Of a stretch of 30,544 nt of DNA, positions 1-7,335 are shown one piece after another. The position numbers and the translations under genes are program-made. How positions within the stretch are numbered: the first letter of the stretch is position 1; every line of letters begins with the position of its first letter. Source of the stretch: Colimorpha sp045597945 (lineage in GTDB: Bacteria > Bacteroidota > Bacteroidia > Bacteroidales > P3); contig JAZLLD010000038.1 of the NCBI GenBank assembly GCA_045597945.1, positions 1-30,544 of the forward strand, in the 5' to 3' direction. The notes under the pieces are model-generated. The model ran no database searches, had not been told where the DNA came from, and worked only from the letters and a program-made list of their open reading frames with translations.

Positions 1-214
1 TGCTCTTGTCTTCCACCAAGAACTTGTGTGTCGTTGTCACCTGGTCAGAATCAGAGAAATAGGTGACAACAAAATTGCTGTTGTTGCTGCACGAAAGTTC
101 GCGGATGCTCTGGGCTGAAGGGACCGACAGTGTGTTGCTGACTTCCACCACTTGGGCACAGACCGAAATGACGGATAAGGCAAAGATTAGTAATAGGTTA
201 AACTTTTTTTTCAT
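1..214 (-). CDS. Secreted protein of unknown function, N-terminal part only
   Basis: An ATG at 214-212 opens a frame that stays open to the left edge, giving the first 71 residues. Residues 1-21 form a classic signal peptide: a lysine-rich start (MKKK), a hydrophobic core and an Ala-Gln end (SVCAQ) typical of signal peptidase I cleavage in Bacteroidales. The mature part begins VVEVSNTLSVPSAQSIREL, followed by beta-prone sequence (NFVVTYF). A -7 promoter box lies 27 bp upstream on the same strand, which supports this start. The visible part does not identify a family. It could be a T9SS cargo or an outer-surface protein, but the C-terminus needed to decide is outside the window. Confidence 0.75.
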   Translation of the reverse strand, partial: MKKKFNLLLIFALSVISVCAQVVEVSNTLSVPSAQSIRELSCSNNSNFVVTYFSDSDQVTTTHKFLVEDKS

Positions 215-240
215 AGCAATCTGGGTTTAAAATTAATTTG

Positions 241-248
241 CAAATATA
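241..248 (-). promoter_or_regulatory. Bacteroidetes -7 promoter box for the 1-214 gene
   Basis: On the minus strand this reads TATATTTG, a perfect match to the Bacteroidetes TAnnTTTG element. It sits 27 bp upstream of the ATG at 214. No clear TTTG at -33 is present; that position is next to the long A/T homopolymer. Confidence 0.6.
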
Positions 249-272
249 CGATTTTTTTTTGATTCGTGTGCA

Positions 273-295
273 TTTTTTTTTTTTTTTTTTTTTTT
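273..295. repeat. Homopolymer run of 23 T
   Basis: An uninterrupted run of 23 T residues in the divergent intergenic region between the 1-214 gene (minus) and the 441 gene (plus). On the minus strand it is an A-tract lying just upstream of the expected -33 region of the 1-214 promoter. Tracts of this length are prone to slippage in replication and also to sequencing or assembly length error, so the exact count is uncertain. Confidence 0.85.
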
Positions 296-381
296 GAGTA
301 TATGTGCATTTTGCTGTATGATACATAGTTAGATGCGTGCTTGACGATATTTTAGGGGTGGTTTGTTTCCATTTTTTTCGG

Positions 382-389
382 TAAATTTG
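382..389 (+). promoter_or_regulatory. Bacteroidetes -7 promoter box for the 441 lipoprotein
   Basis: TAAATTTG matches the TAnnTTTG consensus and lies 51 bp upstream of the ATG at 441. A TTTG occurs at 362-365, but the 16-bp spacing is shorter than usual, so the -33 assignment is weak. Confidence 0.5.
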
Positions 390-440
390 CTAGTGTGTGC
401 AATATTTATTGCGTTTTGCCGTTTGCAATAATTATTATAT

Positions 441-1145
441 ATGAGTACATTTATTAAATATATACTGCCTTTGCTTATGGCTTGTTTGATGACAAGCTGC
501 GGCGTCTATTATGCCCAGATTCCGGATCTGCCCATGCTTGAGCGGCAGGGCGATTTGCGTGCCGACGCTTGCTACAACGCCTACACCGAGGGCGTTTATG
601 GCACCCTCTCTTATGCCATAACCGACCATGTGGGAATCCAAGGCAATCTGAATGCCGGCCAGTCTGGTGTGGCATGCCAAGGCGCTGTGGGGTGCTATGG
701 CACTAGCGGCAGGCAGGTTTTTGAACTCTACACCGGATTGGGCATGGGGGCAACCGACCGGCCCGGCTGGTGGTACACCCACATTTGGGGCAACTTCAAC
801 ACTTTTTTTGTTCAAGGCGATTATGGATGGATGGGGTTGCTCAATAAGCATTTAGACATCGGCTTCGGCCTCAAGGTCGGCCGGCTGATGGGCGACAGCT
901 ATTGCAGCGATGAAGACTTGGGTTACTCCAAACTGTCAGAACGAACCAACTTTATCGAACCCGTGATGAACATACGTTTCGGCTGGGAACACCTCAAATT
1001 CAGCATCCGCACCGGCATGTGTTCGTCTTGGCCGACCAGGATTCTCATCCGCAACGATTTCACGGTGACCACGGTCGTCGGTCTTAATTATTATTTTAAC
1101 ATTCGCAAAAAGTCCAACAGTGCAAGTCTGCCATCATTCCAATAG
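441..1145 (+). CDS. Outer-membrane-associated lipoprotein, unknown function
   Basis: 234 residues. The N-terminus has a hydrophobic signal and a lipobox ending at Cys20 (L-M-T-S-C-G), so the protein is predicted to be processed by signal peptidase II and lipid-anchored. The body is rich in Gly, Tyr, Trp and Phe with alternating patterns (GTLSYAITDHVGIQGNLNAG, LDIGFGLKVG, TTVVGLNYYFN) that resemble outer-membrane beta-barrel strands. This suggests a small barrel-like or barrel-associated protein; no named family is recognised. It has its own promoter box at 382-389 and is followed by an 11-bp repeat array and then the GH29 gene, which has its own promoter. A 138-residue frame on the opposite strand (435-851) is judged a shadow. 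Confidence 0.8.
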   Translation: MSTFIKYILPLLMACLMTSCGVYYAQIPDLPMLERQGDLRADACYNAYTEGVYGTLSYAITDHVGIQGNLNAGQSGVACQGAVGCYGTSGRQVFELYTGLGMGATDRPGWWYTHIWGNFNTFFVQGDYGWMGLLNKHLDIGFGLKVGRLMGDSYCSDEDLGYSKLSERTNFIEPVMNIRFGWEHLKFSIRTGMCSSWPTRILIRNDFTVTTVVGLNYYFNIRKKSNSASLPSFQ

Positions 1146-1178
1146 TGCCCCAACCCCTGCTGAAGGCCTCCAGAGTAG

Positions 1179-1222
1179 CTTCGCTCTTCCTTCGCTCATC
1201 CTTCGCTGTAGCTTCGCTCGGC
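1179..1222. repeat. 11-bp tandem array, CTTCGCT core, four units
   Basis: Four units start exactly 11 bp apart (1179, 1190, 1201, 1212): CTTCGCTCTTC, CTTCGCTCATC, CTTCGCTGTAG, CTTCGCTCGGC. Seven bases are invariant and four vary. The period is not a multiple of three, so this is not a coding repeat. The reverse-complement core AGCGAAG recurs with the same period at 22060-22077. The array begins 34 bp after the lipoprotein stop codon and ends well before the GH29 promoter. Confidence 0.85.
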
Positions 1223-1360
1223 AGCAGGGTGGCTAAACAGGGTTTCAATGGGCGCTTTAGGCATCAGCTTCTGCGGCTTTTAGACATGGAATTTTGCCAT
1301 TCCAAGCTGCCCGAAATGTTAAAAATTGACATCTTCTGTCATCAACTCAGAGAAATATCG

Positions 1361-1368
1361 TATCTTTG
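1361..1368 (+). promoter_or_regulatory. Bacteroidetes -7 promoter box for the GH29 fucosidase
   Basis: TATCTTTG matches TAnnTTTG and lies 24 bp upstream of the ATG at 1393. The box contains the TTG at 1366 that would otherwise be a possible upstream start, which favours translation from 1393. No good -33 TTTG is visible. Confidence 0.55.
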
Positions 1369-1392
1369 CAAAGAAAAATAATACTATACATC

Positions 1393-2778
1393 ATGAGAAA
1401 AATCGCACTTTTCGCATTATTTGCCACCATATTAGGCCTGGGTCAGCTGATGGCTCAGTCCGACAAAGAACCGGAGACCGACCCCGTGATTCTCAACCGC
1501 ATAGACCAATGGCAGGACTTGAAGTTCGGCTTCATGATGCATTGGGGCATCTATGCCCAGTGGGGTGTGGTGGAGTCGTGGAATCTCTGCAACGAACCCT
1601 GGATTAATCGCGGCGGTGCGCCCTATGATGTCTATAAACGCCAGTATTGGGACCTCAACCGCACTTTCAATCCCCAGTGTTTCGACCCCGCCATGATGGC
1701 TCAGGCCGCCAAGCAGGCCGGCATGAAGTATGTGGTCTTCACCACCAAGCATCACGATGGCTTCTGTATGTTCAAGAGTCGCTTCACCGACTATGGTGTG
1801 GCCGGCCCTGAGTGCCCCTACAGTCGCACCGAGCAGCCCGACGTGACTCGCGCTATTGTCGACGCCTTCCGTGCACAGGGCATGTGGACTGGTCTGTATT
1901 TCTCAAAACCTGACTGGCACTGCGACGATTACTGGGCACACGAATGGGCCACGCCGGACCGCAATGTGAACTATGATATTAATGAGCACCCCGACCGTTG
2001 GAAACGCTATGTGGAATTTACTCACAATCAGGTGAATGAGTTGACCCATAATTATGGCGACATCGATATTCTATGGCTAGATGGCGGCTGGGTTCGCCCC
2101 GACTGGAGTGTCAACGTCGAATCGCTTCCTTGGCTGGGCTGCTATCAGCGTATCCAGGATGTTGATATGCGCAAGCTGGCCAAGATTGCTCGCAGCAACA
2201 ATCCCGACCTCATCATTGTAGACCGCAGTGTTGGAGGCCGTTATGAGAATTATCGCACTCCCGAGAAGCAGGTGCCCGACTCGCTGCTCGACTATCCGTG
2301 GGAGACTTGCATGACCATGGGCGATAGCTGGTCGTATGTGCCTAACGATAACTATAAGAGTGTCAGCCAACTGATTCACATGCTGTGCGATGTGGTGGCC
2401 AAGGGTGGCAACTTGCTGCTCAATGTGGGTCCGGATGCTGAAGGCCGTCTGCCGCAGCCAGCCCTCGACCGCATGAAGGCTATTGGTAACTGGCTGGATG
2501 TGAATGGAAAGGCCATCTACGGCACCCGCCCCCTCTTCCCCTACAGCCAAGACAATGTCCGCTACACCCAGAGCAAGGACGGCAAGCACCGCTATGCTAT
2601 CTGCCTGCTCCAAGGCGACGAGAAATCTGCCACCTTCACCATTCCATTCAAGGTGAAGGCTGTCAAGTGTCTCTCTCCCCGTTGCTCGGTCAAGAAAAAA
2701 CAGCAGGGCGACAACACTATTATCACCCTCAACGGATTGAGCTCCAATTCCTATGCCGTTGTGGTGGAGATGCAGTAA
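1393..2778 (+). CDS. Alpha-L-fucosidase, glycoside hydrolase family 29
   Basis: 461 residues starting at the ATG at 1393. Residues 1-22 are a signal peptide ending in MAQ, so the enzyme is exported. The GH29 TIM-barrel signatures are clear: KFGFMMHWGIYAQWG (His50-Trp51-Gly52), the substrate-loop motif KHHDGF (His120, His121), and WLDGGW, in which Asp230 is the expected retaining nucleophile. LLLNVGPDAEGRLP follows near the end of the barrel, with a short C-terminal beta domain. The family releases terminal alpha-linked L-fucose from glycans such as mucin or plant oligosaccharides. A fucosidase with this signal would act in the periplasm or at the surface. No SusC/SusD pair is next to it in this window. 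Linkage specificity cannot be read from the sequence. Confidence 0.93.
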   Translation: MRKIALFALFATILGLGQLMAQSDKEPETDPVILNRIDQWQDLKFGFMMHWGIYAQWGVVESWNLCNEPWINRGGAPYDVYKRQYWDLNRTFNPQCFDPAMMAQAAKQAGMKYVVFTTKHHDGFCMFKSRFTDYGVAGPECPYSRTEQPDVTRAIVDAFRAQGMWTGLYFSKPDWHCDDYWAHEWATPDRNVNYDINEHPDRWKRYVEFTHNQVNELTHNYGDIDILWLDGGWVRPDWSVNVESLPWLGCYQRIQDVDMRKLAKIARSNNPDLIIVDRSVGGRYENYRTPEKQVPDSLLDYPWETCMTMGDSWSYVPNDNYKSVSQLIHMLCDVVAKGGNLLLNVGPDAEGRLPQPALDRMKAIGNWLDVNGKAIYGTRPLFPYSQDNVRYTQSKDGKHRYAICLLQGDEKSATFTIPFKVKAVKCLSPRCSVKKKQQGDNTIITLNGLSSNSYAVVVEMQ

Positions 2779-2951
2779 GGCATTAGTTAAACCGATTAAT
2801 AGAAAGCGTCAGGGCTCCATCGTAATAGTGGGCTGGGTTTTTGTGAGCGAGCAAATTGCCGAAAATTAGTCCTTGGAAAAACAGATGCCACAAGATTTTG
2901 TTGAGCAAAGGAAAACTGTTTTCTGCGTGGCAAAATGCGTTTCGCCTCACT

Positions 2952-2995
2952 CCCGTTGAAGACCCGTTGAAGGCCCGTTCTAGCCCCGTCCAAAG
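2952..2995. repeat. 11-bp tandem array, CCCGT core, four units
   Basis: Four units with an exact 11-bp period start at 2952, 2963, 2974 and 2985: CCCGTTGAAGA, CCCGTTGAAGG, CCCGTTCTAGC, CCCGTCCAAAG. The first two differ only at the last base and then the units decay rightwards. The unit sequence differs from the 1179 array but the period is the same. Confidence 0.75.
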
Positions 2996-3114
2996 TAATG
3001 GCGATAAAGCGAAGGTTCTTGTGGTGTGCAAAAAGTCGTATTTGTGAGTGAGGGGAGAATGAAAATGTAAAATGCTTTCAGCTATGACTTGGAACTTTGA
3101 AACCTGCAATATGC

Positions 3115-3207
3115 AAAATGGATTATACATTTTACTTTTGTATCAAACAATTAGTTATCAATTTGTTTGATATCGAATTTGTGAAATTTACATGTATAAT
3201 CCATTTT
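3115..3207. repeat. Nested inverted repeat, 16-bp outer and 10-bp inner arms
   Basis: The outer arms are AAAATGGATTATACAT (3115-3130) and its exact reverse complement ATGTATAATCCATTTT (3192-3207). Inside lies a second perfect inverted repeat, TATCAAACAA (3141-3150) and TTGTTTGATA (3163-3172), around a 12-nt loop. The two are nearly concentric (centres about 3161 and 3156.5). A 12-bp part of the outer arm, ATGTATAATCCA, recurs at 3327-3338. There is no T-tract at either end, so it does not look like a plain intrinsic terminator. Confidence 0.8.
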
Positions 3208-3239
3208 ACGTTTTAACGGTTTTTAGGCTAGTTTTTTGG

Positions 3240-3275
3240 AAATGTAAATTTTACAAATCAAATGTAAATTTTACA
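3240..3275. repeat. Direct repeat pair of 16 bp, 20-bp spacing
   Basis: AAATGTAAATTTTACA occurs at 3240-3255 and again at 3260-3275. Each copy is itself nearly palindromic (TGTAAA-TTTACA with one offset base). Two such half-symmetrical sites about two helical turns apart would be typical of an operator, but both flanking genes end here rather than start, so a regulatory role for them is not obvious. Confidence 0.75.
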
Positions 3276-3377
3276 TTTTTGTATTCGTATTGTGTTGTAA
3301 ACAAACAAAATATATACAAATGTAAAATGTATAATCCAAAAATGGAATCACTATCCTAGGGAGAAACCGTTCTGTTC

Positions 3378-4064
3378 TTATTCTTCCTCTCTGGAAAAGT
3401 CTACGCCGCGATTGATATAATCGTTAAAGGGCTTTGTGGTACGGAAAATCTCGGCCACGCGTTGAGCTAGATTGGGAGCGGTTACAAAAGCATCGTCCAC
3501 ATGCATTGAGAGACAATAACTTTTCATCTTAATCCAGTCGGCATAAGGTGCATCGGCAGGATAGTCTTTGGGCATGCGCTTCAGCGCATAATCCATGTCG
3601 GGTTTGAATCTAGGGTCGGCAACACCCAGCACCTCGTCGCGGAATTCGTCCCAGCCCATGCTGATGTCCTCTCGCAGAATCTTCACAGCCTTGGGATCGT
3701 AGCAGTAGTTGCCGGATGCCAGCATGTGCGGTCCGGGATAAGTGTCACCCTGGCCGGTGCCGAGGTGGAAGTAGTAGCCTGAGTGCATTGATTTCTTTCC
3801 GCCGGGTGCCATGAAGCAACCCATGTGAGTCTTGTAGGGCGACTTGTCGGTGCTGAATCTGGTGTCGCGATAGAAGCGGTAGGTGCAGTCCTTTATGCTC
3901 AGTCGTGCCACATCGTTGTCGTAGAGGCCTATCTCGCGAATCAGTTCTTCGCAGAAGGCGTTCCATTTGCCCTGCACCTCTTTGTATCGAGGCTTGTTGT
4001 CGTTGAACCATTCTCGGTTGTTGTTGCGCTCCACATCGCGCAGAAAGTCAATTATTTGTTGCAT
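3378..4064 (-). CDS. DUF2461 (TIGR02453) family protein
   Basis: 228 residues, the usual length for this family. The N-terminal motif NREWFNDNKPRYKE and the core signature YRFYRDTRFSTDKSPYKTH, followed by a glycine-rich GYYFHLGTGQ segment, identify DUF2461. The biochemical function is unknown; members are cytosolic and widespread in bacteria. There is no signal peptide. The gene is the last of the nine-gene minus-strand series, 39 bp after the DUF4838 stop. The C-terminus is acidic (SREEE). Confidence 0.88.
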   Translation of the reverse strand: MQQIIDFLRDVERNNNREWFNDNKPRYKEVQGKWNAFCEELIREIGLYDNDVARLSIKDCTYRFYRDTRFSTDKSPYKTHMGCFMAPGGKKSMHSGYYFHLGTGQGDTYPGPHMLASGNYCYDPKAVKILREDISMGWDEFRDEVLGVADPRFKPDMDYALKRMPKDYPADAPYADWIKMKSYCLSMHVDDAFVTAPNLAQRVAEIFRTTKPFNDYINRGVDFSREEE

Positions 4065-4103
4065 GGTAGTATGGATTCGGTAATGAAGTATAATTATAAT
4101 GTA

Positions 4104-6293
4104 TTATTTGATAACAATTTCGTCGCAGAAAGTCCAACAGGGTTTGCCGGCGGCACGGTGCCACTGCGGAATCTCGGCTAAGGGGGTGGCCACAACACGC
4201 ACATATCGTGCCGGCTTGCCATCAGCTTTGAATGAAAAATGCTGCATGTTGGGCTTGGCCAAAGCCACCATATCGGTGCCGGTTGGTTGGGCATGTTGCT
4301 GGCCAATGTGTTTCCAGTGCTTGCCGTCTTTTGAAACAAACACCTCTACCGTCTCGGGCACAAAAATCCAAGATAAGGGGAAATTGTAGAAGTCCATTAT
4401 CACCTCATTCACTTCGGTTTTCTGTTCGAGATCGATGGTTGCGTCCAGGGCTTTGCCGTAGAATCCGAGCCAGTCGCTGAAATAGTTCAGCAGACCTATC
4501 TTGCCGTCAGTGAGGCTCTTGGCTCCTTGGCAGGAATAGCGTTTGTCGGGTTCTTCTTTCAGCGTCACATGGCAGTTGTAGGCCTTGTTTTGGGAGGGAA
4601 TCTTGTCTAAATAATTGTTTATTTGCACCAGGTATTCTGCAGGTGTGATGCCCATTTCCATGAGTATCTTCACCCCATGTAGCTTACAGTCGTCCACGAA
4701 GCGTTCTGCCAGCTGGCGATATTCGCTGATGTTGCTTTCGCCCAGACCCATTTCCAGAATGGCATAGTCGAGAGAGAGCTCCCAGAAACGTATGCGGCTG
4801 GTCAGTATAGAGTCGCCGGCCACTGAGTTATACGCATTTGCGAGTTGCTCTTTGTAAATAGCTATTAGTCCGGGATTGAGAAATCCTTCGCGGTGGTCAG
4901 CGGGATAGCCGTAGATATCCAACCTCTTGCCAGAGGAAATCAGTTCTGATTCCATGCGCTTATAGAGGTCGTACATGATGGTTCCGGCTTGGTCGTAATA
5001 GCCTTGGCAGAAGTCGCGCATGAGAGAATCAACATCAGCGTTTACATTCCACATGAGTTTGGCAATAAGATAATTGCGTAGCTCCATCCATGCGGTGGGC
5101 GTGCTGGAACATCCTTGTTCGAACATCAGACGTACTCCGTGATTATGGAAAAATTGCAAGTTGGGTTGCAACACATGTAGGTTGGGAAAGGGTGCCATCA
5201 TGTTGCGGAACTGCACCACATAGTCCCACATGAAAATATTGTCGGTCTTCTCGGCCCAGTCTTCCATGTCTTTGCGAAACTGGGCCTCGCCTTCGGCAGT
5301 GGTCAGGGGCTTGGAGCGGTCGCACTCGATGGAACAAAACATGATGTTCACATTGTTGCGTGGTTTGATTTTGCTTTGCGGAGCCCGGCGGGTGAACTGG
5401 TAGCCGAGGGTGGAAATAATTTTGTCGGGGAAACGTTCGGCTACCTGGTTGATGAAATGGATGAGTGTGCCGGAAGGGCCGCCATACAGGCTGTCCATTT
5501 TGCGGCACTCGGGGCAAGCGCAGACATTGTAGTTGTCGTTGTTGCTGACACTCCATATCTTGGCCTCGGGGCGTTGCTGCATCATGGAATCGAGGTTCTT
5601 GCAAAGTTCTTCCAGCACTTCTGGGTTGGAAAGGCACAGTTGGCCATCTCTCAGTCGGCGTCCTTCGGTTTCAGAAAACCACTCGGGATGCTTTTCAAAG
5701 TATCTTTCTGCAGGAATGAGGTGGCGGAAGGTGTGGACAAACATCCCCCATTCGCGGTTGAGATCTTGAGTGTTGTGGAGGCGATGGAAATTGGCATACC
5801 TTTGGCTTGTATTGGGATACCAATATAATACATCTCTGAAATTGAAGCTGGGATGGACAACGGTGTCGATGATGGGAATGCTGATGTCGTTGCTTTGCGG
5901 AATAGTGATTGCGTCGGGTGTATACATCCGCATCCCCACATATTGCTCTAGCAGTTCGTAAACTCCGTAGAGCAGACCTCTGCCTTGGCTGGCACGGATG
6001 TGCACTTTGTTTTGTTCGGTTGTGATTCCGAAACCGTCATCATCTTGACTGCCTGGGACTGTGTAGATTAGGATTGCGTGATGATTGTTTCCACAGCTCT
6101 CCACGATAGGCAGTCGGCAACCGGTAGCTTGTTGGATGTAGTGGCAGAGTGTCTCGGCAGCATGGTAGGCCATGGTGTCGTGGTTTGATGCCTGCACTAC
6201 AAAGTCTGACGTGCCGTCCTTAACAATCCGTATTTGTGCTGATGCAGTTGTAAAGGCTATGATACAGAGTAATATGAGTGCGATTCTTTTCAT
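4104..6293 (-). CDS. Secreted DUF4838 protein with C-terminal discoidin-like domain
   Basis: 729 residues from the ATG at 6293, which overlaps the upstream stop as ATGA. A longer frame to 6323 would bury the signal peptide, so this start is preferred. Residues 1-19 are a signal peptide ending TASAQ. Next comes an N-terminal alpha/beta domain like those preceding GH20/GH67-type barrels (AAETLCHYIQQATG, GRGLLYGVYELLEQYVGMR), then the DUF4838 barrel with its hallmark Cys motif NVCACPEC (Cys258, Cys260, Cys263) and SGTLIHFINQVAERFPDK. Residues from about 585 to the end resemble an F5/8 type C (discoidin, CBM32-like) fold: DGKIGLLNYFSDWLGFYG, then VSKDGKHWKHIG, then ARYVRVVATPL. It is most likely a polysaccharide-active exported enzyme, but substrate and reaction are not established. 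Confidence 0.87.
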   Translation of the reverse strand: MKRIALILLCIIAFTTASAQIRIVKDGTSDFVVQASNHDTMAYHAAETLCHYIQQATGCRLPIVESCGNNHHAILIYTVPGSQDDDGFGITTEQNKVHIRASQGRGLLYGVYELLEQYVGMRMYTPDAITIPQSNDISIPIIDTVVHPSFNFRDVLYWYPNTSQRYANFHRLHNTQDLNREWGMFVHTFRHLIPAERYFEKHPEWFSETEGRRLRDGQLCLSNPEVLEELCKNLDSMMQQRPEAKIWSVSNNDNYNVCACPECRKMDSLYGGPSGTLIHFINQVAERFPDKIISTLGYQFTRRAPQSKIKPRNNVNIMFCSIECDRSKPLTTAEGEAQFRKDMEDWAEKTDNIFMWDYVVQFRNMMAPFPNLHVLQPNLQFFHNHGVRLMFEQGCSSTPTAWMELRNYLIAKLMWNVNADVDSLMRDFCQGYYDQAGTIMYDLYKRMESELISSGKRLDIYGYPADHREGFLNPGLIAIYKEQLANAYNSVAGDSILTSRIRFWELSLDYAILEMGLGESNISEYRQLAERFVDDCKLHGVKILMEMGITPAEYLVQINNYLDKIPSQNKAYNCHVTLKEEPDKRYSCQGAKSLTDGKIGLLNYFSDWLGFYGKALDATIDLEQKTEVNEVIMDFYNFPLSWIFVPETVEVFVSKDGKHWKHIGQQHAQPTGTDMVALAKPNMQHFSFKADGKPARYVRVVATPLAEIPQWHRAAGKPCWTFCDEIVIK

Positions 6294-7324
6294 GAGTTCA
6301 GGTGTTTTTGATACTGAAGCCAAGCCTTTTCCGCTGAGATAGATGATGGCTCAAAGAATTTGGTTTCCAGTGTTTTCTCAAAAGGTTTCCAGTTGCCAAC
6401 AGCAATGCCGTTGTGCAGCACTACTGGAAAGAAGATGCCGTTTCGGGTGTGTGCAAGATGGGTGTATTTCTTGTCTAGCACTAGGTATCGGCTTTTGTAT
6501 CCGATGAGATATTCATCATAAGATGGCAACAGTATTAGATTGTTACGAAGAATTCCTTTGGTGCGGCAGCTATCCAAAAGATAGAAGTCTGTGTCGGCAT
6601 GTCGAATGCTGATCAATTGGTCGCCTAGCGAAGCCATACCCTTTTTGCATTCGCTTTTGGTTAGACCGCTCCACCATACAAAGTCTTCTATTGTTGCGGG
6701 AGCATGGCTTTGGAAATAGCGTTTGGCAATGTCGTGGAGCGATTTGCCGCGGTCGCAAACTGTCCGTGGCCCCATCTTTTCTGCTGATAGACAATAAGTC
6801 ATCTTCATGGGCAGTAGGTCGCCGCTGCATAGCACCCCATCTAACTCGGCCATGCGTATATGGTAGGAGAGCCGGTGGTCGTCCATTGCTTTGCCATGGA
6901 CCGTGAGTGCCTGGGCGAAATCCTCTTTTGTTGTGTTGCTCCGGCCTTGGGCAGTTTCAATCAGTATGGTGCGTATGCTGTTGTATTCTTGCTGACTGAT
7001 GCTTATGTTGTTGCTCTTCATCCAGCCATTGATGACTTTCTTTGACCGCTCAGCAAAAAGGTCCAGCATCCACCAATAGTCGGCTTTGGCCACCAGTTGC
7101 CAAGTGCCGCGCAAAAGATGAAGTCGCACAATGCGGCCTGTATTGTAGTCATCGGCAAATGCCTGAGCCGATGGCTTTTGTGTGCGCACGGCCACAGCCC
7201 ACCTCATCATACGGTACTCCTGTGCCTGCATGGCACCCATGTGAGCTACTACCTCGGCAGGAGTGCCATATTGGGGTGATAGCAATTGTTGGTTGAGAAG
7301 TCGTTGGACAACCAGCTGAGCCAT
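6290..7324 (-). CDS. Winged-helix protein of the AlkZ/YcaQ-like family (PF06224)
   Basis: 344 residues, cytosolic. The sequence fits the winged-helix DNA-binding family that includes the interstrand-crosslink glycosylases AlkZ and YcaQ: an N-terminal QRLLNQQL helix, then GAMQAQEYRMMRWAV, whose Gln33-Ala34-Gln35 matches the QxQ motif used for catalysis in AlkZ, then RLHLLRGTWQLV and a late LLPSYDEYLIGYKSR signature. The likely role is recognition or excision of bulky or crosslinked purine adducts. Many family members are untested, and a non-catalytic DNA-binding role is possible. The stop overlaps the start of the DUF4838 gene by 4 bp, and the start is 11 bp after the flavin reductase stop, so it is translated within an operon. 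Confidence 0.82.
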   Translation of the reverse strand: MAQLVVQRLLNQQLLSPQYGTPAEVVAHMGAMQAQEYRMMRWAVAVRTQKPSAQAFADDYNTGRIVRLHLLRGTWQLVAKADYWWMLDLFAERSKKVINGWMKSNNISISQQEYNSIRTILIETAQGRSNTTKEDFAQALTVHGKAMDDHRLSYHIRMAELDGVLCSGDLLPMKMTYCLSAEKMGPRTVCDRGKSLHDIAKRYFQSHAPATIEDFVWWSGLTKSECKKGMASLGDQLISIRHADTDFYLLDSCRTKGILRNNLILLPSYDEYLIGYKSRYLVLDKKYTHLAHTRNGIFFPVVLHNGIAVGNWKPFEKTLETKFFEPSSISAEKAWLQYQKHLNS

Positions 7325-7335
7325 TCTTGTCTGGA

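Larger units (their letters stand above)
2779..3377. other. Convergent intergenic region packed with short repeats, no gene seen
   Basis: About 600 bp between two genes that converge on it (GH29 from the left, DUF2461 from the right), so no promoter is required here. It holds an 11-bp tandem array (2952-2995), a nested inverted repeat (3115-3207) with a third partial copy (3327-3338), and a 20-bp-spaced direct repeat pair (3240-3275). Base composition turns strongly AT-rich after about 3060. Short open frames across it (for example 2783-3130 minus) run through the repeats and look non-genic. No intrinsic terminator with a T-tract was found for either neighbour. Confidence 0.7.

Noticed and set aside
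1179..1222. CRISPR-like array
   Set aside because: Repeat plus variable part is only 11 bp, far shorter than CRISPR repeats and spacers, and no cas gene is present.
1145..1381. 78-codon frame overlapping the lipoprotein stop region
   Set aside because: It translates the 11-bp array and the GH29 promoter region, with no family resemblance; the non-triplet period argues against coding.
2783..3130. 115-codon minus-strand frame after the GH29 gene
   Set aside because: It runs through the CCCGT array, has no conserved motif, and codon use does not resemble neighbouring genes.
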